DNA of 64,000 nt from Eublepharis macularius (Eukaryota; Chordata; Lepidosauria; Squamata; Eublepharidae). This document shows positions 38,471 to 55,945 of the stretch, piece after piece (position 1 is the stretch's first letter; the number at the start of each line of letters is the position of its first letter). The position numbers and the translations under genes are program-made. The stretch is from the NCBI RefSeq assembly GCF_028583425.1, contig NC_072793.1, positions 171,779,681 through 171,843,680 on the forward strand, written 5' to 3'. The notes beneath the pieces are model-generated. The model was not told the DNA's origin and made no database searches. It worked only from the letters and a program-made list of their open reading frames with translations.

Positions 38471-39240
38471 CTTTCAACAGAATTTTCTGGGTGAAAGGTT
38501 TAGAGAGTCAAGGCTCGATTTGTAATCAAGCAACACCCAAGCAATTCAGAAAACCTGGTAACTTTTCCCATCTGGTACTGAAAGGGTTCATCAAGCACCA
38601 TTCACACCTATATTCCACCTCATACAGACCCATTAAGCCCCTCTGGAGCCATACAGACCCATTAAGCCCATTATCCACCTCTGGAGGTAGCCATTGAGTC
38701 ATTGTTTCTGAGGCAAAGACATCAGCTTGCCCCAGGGAGCATTTTGCTCTATATCTGGGCTCCTCAGCCACCAGTGTGTGGGTGTGTGTTCTGGATCCGT
38801 CCACACGCCCCTGAATCCCTTTGAGCCTCTTCACCGTGAACCACTAGTCATTTTGTTGCCTCTGCAGACCCCTATCTTCAAGACTGGTGGCTATCGCCTT
38901 CCTCCCAGATTTTCTGAGTTAGCAGTGTGGTTTTCTATATGTTTGCCTTTTCAATTTAATAAAAAAATTCCGGTTGAACAACTGCCAGATTTACTTGAGA
39001 GTTCTCTAAGGGAATAATCCCCATAAACATAGATGGATGGTTTGACACTGAGAGATCTGTGTCTTTCAGTGCTACACCTCTGAAGATGCCAGTCACAGCT
39101 GCTGGCGAAACGTCAGGAACTACAATGCCAAGACCACGGCAATACAGCCCGGAAAACCCACAACAACCATAGATGGAGAATCCCACTTATCCCCTCTCGC
39201 TTCTTCCATTTAAAGCTAATTTTCCTAATTAATTAGGAGA
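38470..39240. repeat. Spacer block of the unit, copy 2, right part
   Basis: From 'tttcaacagaattttctggg' onward this matches 9,468-10,330 of unit 1, including 'tttcctcccagattttctga' and the 'taataaaaaaattccggttg' stretch. No gene. It contains the small insertion at 39,038-39,167. Confidence 0.6.
39038..39167 (+). mobile_element. Penelope-like retroposon with hammerhead-ribozyme-like core, copy A
   Basis: A 130-bp insertion with 10-bp target duplications 'catagatgga' (39,028-39,037 and 39,168-39,177), absent at the paralogous place in unit 1 (about 10,190). Plus strand: CTGAAGA (39,080-39,086), a GCCAGT/GCTGGC stem II, GAAAC (39,107-39,111) and a GTC (39,112-39,114). This is the order of hammerhead ribozymes described in Penelope-like elements. 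Helix III would be only two base pairs without a loop, so single-molecule activity is doubtful. Confidence 0.7.
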
Positions 39241-40422
39241 TTGCATATTTGGATAACAGAGGAGGTGTGTGGAAGGGAGGCTTGGAGAAGGGCACGGAAA
39301 GTTCACTGAGTGTGCCATACAGGGTTTGTGAAGGAGCATGTCAGACAAAATGAGGGCTGTCAGGTGCAGCTATCAGCTGAGCCATCCCATCTCCCCTTTT
39401 GGGGGTTGCAGGGGCAGAACATCAGCTGCCCATGGCTGGCCTAGTGGCCATCAAACCAGTGACCTTTGGTGCAATCCAAGTGTTTTGGCACTGGGCCACC
39501 CTTCTTTGGCCTGGCCCCATATTGCTGGAGTGATGAATACCTATGCCCCAACAGTGTTCCTTCTTTGCATGTGCTCGGCTGATCAGCTGATAAGGGCGCC
39601 AGTCTTGGGTGTGGTGACTGAGGGTTTGAGCCTGGACTCTGCCTTATGCTGCTAGTGGAGTTGCCAGGAGAATGGGTGGCTGTTCTTTCTTTGGGCGCCA
39701 TTCCTGATCCCCAGTGGCTTGGACCCATATATCACACTTGACTCAGAGGAGCCATTTCCTGGTGGATGATGGGGTGGGGGGTGTTAAAGAATTTGTTGGG
39801 GAAGATGTCATATAACCCCCCTGATTTCTACCATAACCCTGCTTGGTAGAAGCAAAGACAGCAAGAGGCTGTGAGTCAGACCCTCATCGAGTGTTGCCAG
39901 CTTTACTTTTGGACATACATGGAGATTTAGTGGTTCTTAGAGAGGACTGTTTTAGGAGGAGAAGAAACACAACAAGGTTGCGATGCTATGGAGTCCACTT
40001 TCTGAAGCTGCCATTTCCTCCAGGAAAGTGGTGTACATGGGCTGGAGATCAGGGGTAATTCTGGGAGAACTGCAAGCCCCACCTGGAGGTTGGCAGCCGT
40101 ACAGGACTCATCGTGGGGATGCACTGGAGTGCTTTGTCTCCTGACATGTTCATTTGGGATTTTGCAGTTGCTGAGTCTTCCCTGCCTGTCCTCTACAGCT
40201 TCAGTGGGACAGGGGTGGGACAAGGGCCGTGGCTGCATAGGCAGGAACTGTTTGGCTCTGCTTGCTTCTGCCACTCAGAGGGATGTCATTGGGCACTGCT
40301 CTAGGACTGGTGAGAGTTGCCAGAGATGCTGGTGTATTCCCTATGAATTCTGGGCCTCACGGAGTGGCAAGTGTTTTTTCTCCATCACTCCAGAATGTCC
40401 ATAGGGATCCAATCTGAGATTT
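39241..40422 (-). repeat. Conserved 3' flank of the unit, copy 3
   Basis: Contains the retrovirus-free version of the site at 10,369 ('gtgtgtggaagggaggcttg', about 39,266-39,285) and then the block shared with 690-1,647 and 26,145-26,992. The ZNF-3 3' UTR is probably here. Confidence 0.65.
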
Positions 40423-47620
<7,198 letters not shown>

Positions 47621-50324
47621 GGCGGCTCTTCTCCCTTCACCACACGAAGGAGGGAGCAAAGAAGGCATCAACGGTGTATTTCACTGCAGTCCAGGAGGGA
47701 AGGAAAGAAAGAACGTGGAAAACCCTTTGTGCTAGCTACATATACACTTTCTGTCTGAGTCCCTTAAGTGAACCTCTCTCTGGACTGGTTTTGGGGCACA
47801 GCTCAAGAGACTACATTTAATTTTGGAAGGCCATAAAATCTCTCCACTCACTTAGCCATTCTTTTGAAGCCATTCCTTATTTATCCATTCCCAGCCTGAA
47901 GCTATCCACTCCTTCCTCCTGCCTGAGGGAAGCCAAGGCCCTCCGGCCTGCCCCAGAGAAGCAGCAGAATGAGGTGCTGGGAATGAGGTGGCAGAGCCTG
48001 AGGTGACGGGACTCTCTGCACAAGCTATCTCTGAAGAGGAAAAGTTTCGGCCCTCTCTGCCTGTGTTGGCAATGAAGGTTTTTTTGTGTGGTAGGGAGAT
48101 TTTAGAAGAAGGAAAAAGTGTTCCTCCACCTGCAGTCTCCAGGGAAGCAGCCTGGAATCCATGCACGGAAAAAAGACAAGACAAAATGGCCTAAACTAAC
48201 CCCACCCACTCCACCACTTGCGCCTCTGCCAGCTCTTCCTCCTGGATTTCTGGACCAGGTCTGAGACTCAGATTTATACACCTGCCAGGCAAGGACCATG
48301 TCTCCTGCCTGCTGACTCCCAGCAGCGGCCACCCCTCCAGACACACACACAACCACTTGGGCTTTTTTAGTTGTTTTATAAAATAAGCCACTGAATATTG
48401 TTTTAAGAACCAGATAGAGACATTGTTATAACAAAAGAACAATATTCAACTGCTCGTTAACCCCCCCCCCCAAACCTCCCCTCAGCTTCTCCCCAGGAGA
48501 AGGGGAAATTGCTGTCTTTTGAGCAGGACTGGGGGAATGTGAAGTGGCAGCCCCCCAGGCTTGGTTGCAAGCTTGGAAAGATCAGAGAGAAGGCATGGGG
48601 AAATGTGGGATTCCCCCAAGTGCTCCATGATGCGCTTGGGGGAAATAAATCACTTCTCAAAAGCATTAAATAGGGCAAATAATCCATGTGGAAAAGGCCT
48701 AACAGATCAGCTTCACCTCTGAAGAGGTGCTACACCTCTGAAGATGCCAGCCACAGCTGCTGGCGAAACATCAGGAACTACAATGCCAAGACCACGGCAA
48801 TACAGCCCGGAAAACCCACAACAACCATCGTTCTCCGGCCGTGAAAGCCTTCGACAATACATAGATCAGCTTCAGTTTTCCAAAGAGAAAACTGCACAGT
48901 GTTGACACTGAGGAGGAAGGTTTCCTTGGGATATCTCCCTTTCTACTCCTTGGGCTCTTGTGTGGGGTTTCCGAGAGTCAAGAGCCACAGCTTCTGTCCC
49001 ACACTCAACACTGCCCTTCTCAGCTCCCTTGGTCAGTTCTTCAGCACCTCTCCTGCAAAGCCCCCCCAATTTCCCCCTCAGCCCAACAATCCTTCCCTCT
49101 CTTCTACATATCTTCCCCTCACACACCACTGCGTTCCTCCCTTCTTTTCCTCCTCCTAAAAGTGCCTTTTGAACCTGAAGCCACTGAGCCCCATCCAACC
49201 TCTAAAGGTGCTGGGTTCAGGTCCTGCCCTTGAGCCAACTGCATGGCCATTAGGGGCTTTGCAGAATGGGGCTAAGCGGATCTCCCTGGTAGGGCAGGGT
49301 GGGAATAGGGGGAGAGGGGTCTCTCTCACACACAGCTTGCGCTTACTTCTGCCTTCCTTTATCTCGGCCTTGGGTCTTGCATCGCAGCCCCCCTCCGAAG
49401 CCCCAGGACGCTCCAAAGGCCGCTTCTGGGAAAGGGGCGGTCAGGAAATGACTTTTTCCCATTAAACCCCCGCCCCCTTTTTTTGATTCGCTAAGCGCCG
49501 GGTTTGGATTCTGCACCGCAGCCCTGTGCAGGGCTTCGTGGTTCTTAGAAGGAGGGTGGAGAACCGCGGGTGGGGGGGCACTTTCCCTCTCTCTTCTTTG
49601 GCCCTTGCAATGCAGCCCCTCCCCATACTTTCTCCCTCCGAAGCCCTTTGGAGCTCACTAGATCTTCTCAGCCAGCAGCAGCCAGGAGTCTTGTGCAGAA
49701 GGGAGGGGGACAGGAAATGGCATTCCCACATGCCCCCCCCCCCCCCATGCGCCTCTCTAGGACTGTAGCTCTCTCTCGTTAACCCTGCAAGAGCCTTTCA
49801 GCGGTTCGTTCAAGGGTTCCAGAGAGAAAATGCTAACCCAGCATCTGAGGAAAGGGAAGATGGATGTTCCCCAATATCAGCTCCTATGATATCCCACAGC
49901 AAAGGCTCAGGACAGGAGACATGGCTGTTTTAAGGGGATACTCTCATCCCACTAAGGGGTGTTGTGATTCTGCCCCCAGAGCACTTATCCCACTCCCAGG
50001 GACAGTCAATCCAGTCCGGGGGGGGCGGGGGGGCAGTTGTCAGCCCCGACCCAGAGAGGGTTTCTCTAAACCCATCCCACACTTTCATCGTGTCTTTTCT
50101 GTACTTCCATGTGTTTCAGTGCAGACCATGCAAGCCAAATGGCATCCCTGGCTTCCATTTTATCCAATGGGCCTCTGGTTCAGGGCCTGGGGACCAGGGG
50201 CTGTGTACGGCAACCAAGAAGAAGACTGGGGGTTAAGCCTCCCCACCGGTGCACCTGGCAGCCAAGAACGTCGCTGTCCCAGTCAAAGGACCCTGGCACT
50301 GCAAACCATGACAACATCAGATTT
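47621..50324 (-). repeat. Conserved upstream block of the unit, copy 3
   Basis: Homologous to 5,692-8,041 and 30,562-32,955. It carries long C runs (about 48,461 and 49,736) and the insertion at 48,716-48,862. A promoter and first untranslated exon of ZNF-3 are presumed here but not visible. Confidence 0.5.
48716..48862 (+). mobile_element. Penelope-like retroposon with hammerhead-like core, copy C
   Basis: A 147-bp insertion with perfect 12-bp target duplications 'agatcagcttca' (48,704-48,715 and 48,863-48,874), absent from unit 2 at about 31,550. CTGAAGA at 48,738-48,744, GCCAGC/GCTGGC stem, GAAAC at 48,765-48,769. It starts with a second, partial 'cctctgaaga', consistent with the tandem terminal repeats of Penelope-like elements. 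Confidence 0.72.
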
Positions 50325-50560
50325 TGTTATATTTATTTACATTATTCGATTGTATTCCACCTTTCTGAGACTCATAGCAGATTACACCATGCAGTCCGAC
50401 ATAATCAACACCTGGGACATTCAGTGAACAATACAACAGGGTAAAGATTGTAGATATTTGAAAGCAAGCAGAAATTTGATATAGAGCACCAATAAGCAAT
50501 TTGACATAACGTGATAAATGTCATGGAAAGGAACACACAGTAACAGCGCACAGTAGTATT
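50325..50560 (-). repeat. CR1/L2-type LINE 3' end, copy 3
   Basis: Same ancestral insertion as 8,042-8,290 and 32,956-33,190, slightly more decayed around the 'cctttctgagactcatag' core. Confidence 0.5.
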
Positions 50561-50647
50561 GTCTACAGTCCCTATCCCTTTCTCGAAGGACTAGCAACAA
50601 AGCCCACTGTGAGAAAAATACAACTGGCTCAAGAAATGGCAGGACAG

Positions 50648-51452
50648 TGTAACCCTTGTGAGGTTGATTGGTTTGGCCCAGTGGGGTGGAGTCAGAAGCT
50701 GGAGGCAGGCTGCTGAGGAGGATGCTGTTTGCAGGGTAGCTTGATGGATTATGGGCTCTTATCACCTTGAATAAGGTAATCAGATATTGTATGTGAAATA
50801 TGATTTAAGTGGTGTTTGTGTGTTGTGTGTAGCTGGTATTACTGGTGTGAGACTAGCAAATTTTAGTAGAGACCTTGGATCAATCATGTAATTATGAATT
50901 TACACTAGTAAGAGACATAAAATGTATTCTCTATGCATGTCTTAAATAACTAGTCCCCTCAGGGCCTCTGCCTACATACCAAAGAAGAAGGGAGAAGTAT
51001 AGTCTTCAGAAGATAGATAACTGGACATTCCTGAAACGCAGAGGCAGAGGCAGAGACAAAGGAAGAATTATGAGTCCCCCCCTCCCTTTTGAGAAGAGTG
51101 TGTGTGTGCAAAATGTAACAAGTTACAGAACAGAGAGAGATGCTAACATGAAGACAAGGAGGGTAATAAAGATGTCGCGAGACTGAAAAATGGAGAATGG
51201 CCAATCTAAAGGTATAAAAGAGATCAGATGTTTATTTTGAATGTGACTTTCGTTTCTCCAAAATGATGTCATAAGCCCTTAAAAATAGCATGTGCTCCTT
51301 TGTTCTCTGGTACACTCTGAGCTCACTTGTAGCCTGTACCCTATTTGCAAATATACGTTGTTCTTTACATCAGCCCTTGTCTGCCTCATCTCTTTTGCTC
51401 AGCGAATTGGAAGGAGCAAGGGGGAAGGCACTTTTGTGAAACACTGGGGTTG
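50648..51452 (+). mobile_element. Possible solo LTR
   Basis: This stretch is absent from units 1 and 2. It opens TGTAACCC and could close at 'gtgaaaca'. It has 'ggtataaaag' near 51,215, and a U5-like end with 'tttgcaaatatacgttgttc' followed by 'cccttgtctgcctc', similar in style to the U5 of the large retrovirus. I found no clear target duplication, so the ends and nature are uncertain. Confidence 0.4.
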
Positions 51453-52430
51453 TATTGTTTTTGCAGGGCTATAATTCCCAACCAGAAGCCTGAAGCCTGG
51501 CGTACAGCTGCTTCAAATGGATGAGAAAGGACTCATCATCACTTCTTGGATGCCTTTTCAAAGACATTGTTGATTTGGAGTTTTTTTGTATGGTTGTACT
51601 TAAGAGTTAATTTTTTTTGTTAAAGTTGTATTTTATTAATTGTTTTAAAAGTTTAAAGGAAAAAAAAGTTATTTCTTAAAATTTTGTGTAAGTTGCTTCC
51701 TGAGCCCCAATAGAACCCATGTAAAGAGAAGTGACAACAGCAGTGCCGAGCATTGACCACTCCCCCACGCTCAATCAGGACAGGGAGGGAATCGCAGGGC
51801 AGGCATTGCCCCCTCCCCGTGCCCCGAATCGGGCGGCTGTGGGCCCAGCAGCGCTGGGGGTGCTGGCAATAGCTACTCAGTCACCCCTGGGCCTTTCCAT
51901 CACTGGCCTGCTCTGGCCTCAGCAAGCCATGTTGCCAAGACCTTTTATCCCCATTGAGGGGCATGCAATTGCTCCTGCGTGGGGATAAAAAGTGAGTCAT
52001 CAGCAATGCAGCTAGCCTTTTATATAGTGGCTCAAGAACGCAGCCCTGAGCATTTGGGTATTTGGACGCCTGGGGTTTACATGAGAAAGACTCTCACCCA
52101 TTCCTCTTTGAGGCTACCTGGCCAAATTAAGCCTTTTTTATTGTCCATTGTGTAGAGGTGGCTGGCTTAGGTCAGATGTCATTGCCCATAAGTTTCTGGG
52201 ATCTCTGGGCTTTTCTGAATGGGTAACCACTTTGGAATGTCTAGAGACCCCAGGACAAGTGGGCCAGGGGTAAAGACCCTCCACTGTCGTGGTACTGCAA
52301 GGAACTCTGTACATACCCCAAGGAACCTCATACCATCTAGGAAAAGTGTCCTTAGTTGAGGTGGACCAATTTTTTTTCTTTTAAGAGACTGTGTGCACTG
52401 TGAGATCATGTTTTTTATTTTAGCCTGCTT
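51453..52430. repeat. Unit 3 spacer and flanking insertion sequence
   Basis: No gene. 51,453-51,735 is AT-rich, unit-3-specific sequence, perhaps part of the element to its left. 51,740-52,300 matches 33,260-33,760 (unit 2) and 8,300-8,410 plus 9,022-9,150 (unit 1), with neither the solo LTR nor the BEL element in it. Confidence 0.5.
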
Positions 52431-52439
52431 TTATGAATG

Positions 52440-52930
52440 GAGGATGGCTTCATACTTTGATCAGGTCATCTAGGCACATGTATCCTGCCGAAATAACCAT
52501 GTAGCTAGATTACTGTATTGCCTTCCACATGGGTCTGCCCTTGAATCAGAAAGTCCAGCTGGTACAGAATTCTGCAATTCAATTACCATAAGGATCAAGG
52601 CACAGTGTGCATATTAAACACATTCTGCAATCACTCCAATTGCGCCGAATTAATCTTCAGGATCAATTCCCGGTGCTGCTTCTAACCTACAAACGCTTTT
52701 AGGGACTAAGGACCACATCTCTACAGAATCAGCTCTGTAACGCAATCGCTTCACTTCTCTGAGCAAAGCCAATGGTTGAGGTGAAGCCCTTACAGAAGAA
52801 TTCTCTCTTGAGGCTCCCACTTGGAGGAATGGCCCATGCACCTATATCAGGAAGGCTCCCACAACTTCCTCATCCCCCAGACTGCCTAAAAACAAACAGC
52901 TTGAGAGAGCATTTTAATTAGGGGAGCAGG
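52440..52930 (+). repeat. Degraded CR1/L2-type LINE ORF2 fragment
   Basis: One frame reads LDYCIAFHMGLPLNQKVQLV, then QNSAIQ, the LDYC...LQ.VQN segment typical of the C-terminal part of CR1/L2 ORF2. The frame is broken several times further right. It is a relic with no intact domain. Confidence 0.6.
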
Positions 52931-53801
52931 GTGGGAATATTACAGCATAGCCTTGAGGGATGGCAGACGAACGAGTTAAGGGAGCCAGAGAAGCATTATG
53001 CTGGTATACCTGTCACCTATGCCAGCAGATCATGAAGTTATGCCAACAGAGCCATGGAGATGCGGTTGATGACAGCCAGCTGGCCCCAGAAACTCCCAGC
53101 AGTCACAGATTCAGGGGCATCCCTAAAATGCCAATTTGAAAATGTGCAGATCTGATCCAGAAGTTTATGTAAATCTGGTTGTTATCCTCTAGGCGTCTGG
53201 AGGAAAATTCCCCTCCCCACATGGCCAGCCAAGGAGAAAAGTAGCCCACAAATTAGAGGAGCAGGATTTCCAAACAGGAAAGGGAGAAGGAGAAAGGCGG
53301 TGGTGAAGGGCAACAGTCTCTCCAATAGCAAGTACATGTCGGCTTTGCTTGAGGGACTAATGTGGAAGGAGGGGAGGTGTGCGAAGAGACCAGCTGGGGA
53401 CAGGCTTAAGGGAAGAAGGGGAAAAGGAGACTCCCCTCCCCAAATCTCCTACCCTTCCTGCTGCATCCCAGCCTTTAACCATCATCCGAATGAAGAGCAA
53501 GAAGGTCCCTTTCCTATTCCTCTCTCCTGCAGCTGTGTGTTCTCCACCCCCCACCCGCCATCCTGTTTTGGGGGTTTCTTTGGCTTTGCAGAACTTCGGG
53601 GTTCCTAGCGAACTTCTGCGTTCATTCTGCTCCCTCCAAGTCAGTGGCTTTATCATGCACAGATCTTGGGATATTAATAAAAGAACCCACCTTTCTCCCA
53701 CCAACCCAGGTGGAAGGAAAATATCTGGGTCCTGGGTTGGTTACTGGAAAGGGGAAGGTTTGAAAAAGAGAAAAACTAGGCCACCTGTAGCACACTAGCT
53801 T
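52931..53801. repeat. Spacer block of the unit, copy 3, right part
   Basis: 53,360-53,700 aligns with 9,150-9,350 of unit 1 ('ggggacaggctt', 'tgctgcatcccagcctttaa'). The remainder has no recognisable content and no gene. Confidence 0.45.
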
Positions 53802-54195
53802 CGACTACTCCTAACCAAGGGATAATTACCAGTAGGTGAAATAAGAAAAAAACAATTTCAAAGCAACTACAAATCCCATAATCACTTTTAAAAAGCATGA
53901 ATTAAAATACAAACAAGATATATTACAAATGGAAAGACAGATAATTGAAGTAAGGCTCGCATCTATAAAACCAAGGAGGCCACCCGAGACTTTACACTCT
54001 GCCTGCAGTCTCAGGAAAGTCTTTCACACTGGATTCTTGCTGCAGCTCGGCTGCCTCAGTCCTGCTTCCTCTGCAGACCTCCAGCTCTGCTACTGGTTCC
54101 TCTATACTCTCCACGGGATACCCATGCTCCTCAAACAGCTTCTCTCTCTTCAGGAATCACGTATTTCTGCTCAGAAAGTCTCACCTCCTACAGGT
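53802..54195 (+). repeat. Unclassified ~390-bp repeat, copy 2
   Basis: A near-identical direct copy lies at 55,228-55,620, and a partial one at 1-200. All begin 'ctactcctaacca' where the start is visible and end near 'aaagtct'. A TATA-like 'atctataaaacca' sits in the middle. The interval between the two copies is ordinary unit sequence, so they look like separate insertions or a local duplication, not paired termini. Confidence 0.6.
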
Positions 54196-54254
54196 CTGGC
54201 AATCCCCTCAGCAGTGCTGGCATCCAGTCAGCCTGGCTGCTTAGTGAGGCAGGG

Positions 54255-55227
54255 GTGCTGAAGGGATGCTTGGAGTGGAAAGGCACTGACGGTTCTTCGA
54301 GTGTGCCATGTAGGGTCTGTGAAGGGGCATGTCAGACAAAATTAGGGCTGTCAGCTGGTCCATCCCGTCCCCCCTTCTGAGGGCTGCAGGGGCAGAACAT
54401 CACCTGTCTACGACTGGCCTGGCTCTGGCCTCTCCCCAGGTGGCCATCAAGTCAGCGACTTCTGGTACAATCCAAGTGTTTTGGCACTGGGCCATCCCTT
54501 TCTCTGGCCTGGCCCCATATTGCTGGGGTAATTATCTAGGTGTTCAGTTCCCTGGCTGCCATCCCAAGTGCCGCTCACAGCCACTCAGACCCCTAGCAGC
54601 CTTCCCTGGGGAGATCAAACCACCTAGTTGGTTTGAGACTTTCCTGTCTTCGGGTTCCCTTTTTTCTCAGAGTGAATTTGCACACAGCTGGTCAGAAACT
54701 CAAAAGCACTGGTTTACATATGTTGTTTATTAACTCAGCAGAGTGTATGCGAAGTCGGGAACCACTCTGAGGCACAAGCAAAGGCAACAAAATAATAAAC
54801 AACTTCACTGTTTCTTGCTAAAACTCGCGAAGTAAACATATCACAGGCTAACTTGCCGCCCCTCAGAAGAGGCTTGAGTGTTCATCTCTCCCCCCCTCAC
54901 CTGCCTCTCTTCCCCCTTGTTTCTCCCTGAGGAGCCAACTTCCCTCACACTGTCAGCCAGTCAGGGGCCACTTCGCTATCCCTGTTGCTAGGATACGATA
55001 AGACTCCCCCCCCCAAGGGCACTAAGCAGAAATAGGCCTTCAAGAACTTAGGAGCCTGAACCAAGGCACCCAAAATATGTGGCTGGCCTAGACAGGAATG
55101 AATGCTCATCATCACCCCAAAGTGTTCCTCCTTTGCATGTGCTCTGCTGGCCAAGGGTCTTGGGAATGGTGACCATGGCTTTGAACCTGGACTCTGCCTT
55201 ATGCTTCCAGTTCAGCTTCCATTTTAT
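54255..55227 (-). repeat. Conserved 3' flank of unit 4, left part, with an insertion
   Basis: 54,262-54,530 and 55,105-55,215 match the flank of unit 3 (39,268-39,660). Between them about 570 bp (54,531-55,104) are foreign to the other units. That insert has an AATAAA on the minus strand near 54,727 and TG/CA-like ends (TGTTCAG at 54,541, CTAGACA at about 55,094), so it may be another solo LTR, but no target duplication is clear. Confidence 0.5.
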
Positions 55228-55620
55228 CCACTACTCCTAACCAACGGATAATTACCAGTAGGTGAAATAAGAAAAAATCTCTTTCAAAGCAACTATTTCT
55301 AATGCCATAATCACTTTTTACAAGCATGAATTAAAATACAAACAAAATATATTACAAATGGAAAGACAGGTAATTGAAGTAAGGCTCACATCTATAAAAC
55401 CAGGGAGGCCACCCGAGAAATTATGCTCTCCCTGCAGTCTCAGGAAAGTCTCTCGCACTCGGTTCTTGCTGCAGCTCGGCTGCCTCAGTCCTGCTTCCTC
55501 TGCAGACCTCCAGCTCTGCTTCTGGTTCCTCTATACTCCCCGGGGGATACCCATTCTCCTCAAATTGCTTCTCTTTCTCTCTTCAGGATTCACTTTTTTC
55601 TGCTCAGAAAGTCTCTCCAA
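55228..55620 (+). repeat. Unclassified ~390-bp repeat, copy 3
   Basis: Direct copy of 53,802-54,195 with about 5-8 percent visible difference. It inserted into the unit 4 flank after 'cttccattttatcc'. Its family is not recognised. Confidence 0.6.
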
Positions 55621-55945
55621 TAATGCTTGCAACAATAATGCCTCCAATAGCCATAGAGTGCTAAGCTCATACAGTTACGCTCTCCCCCCACAACAGGAAC
55701 TGAGCATCTCAAGAAGATATTTACAAAAATAGCAATTTTAAACATAAACTACTCTTTGAAATATGACATGAAACACATATAATAATAGAAGGAGGCGTCT
55801 AATCTTCCTGGGCAACTATAAGTCATCAGTAAATAAACTCAGGAGCCTCATAATGGCCTCGCCTTTTCAGAATGATGGTGGGGTTTGAACAAATGTCAAA
55901 AATGAAGGAAATCAGACCACCGTCCTGGCCCAGATTGGCTCCAGA
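55621..55945. other. Unit-4-specific stretch, nothing recognised
   Basis: AT-rich sequence between the repeat copy and the L1 relic. I see no gene, known repeat or signal. Confidence 0.4.

Noticed and set aside
53802-55620. Direct repeats read as the two LTRs of a 1.8-kb element
   Set aside because: The sequence between them aligns with the unit flank of the zinc-finger genes, so it is not an element interior.
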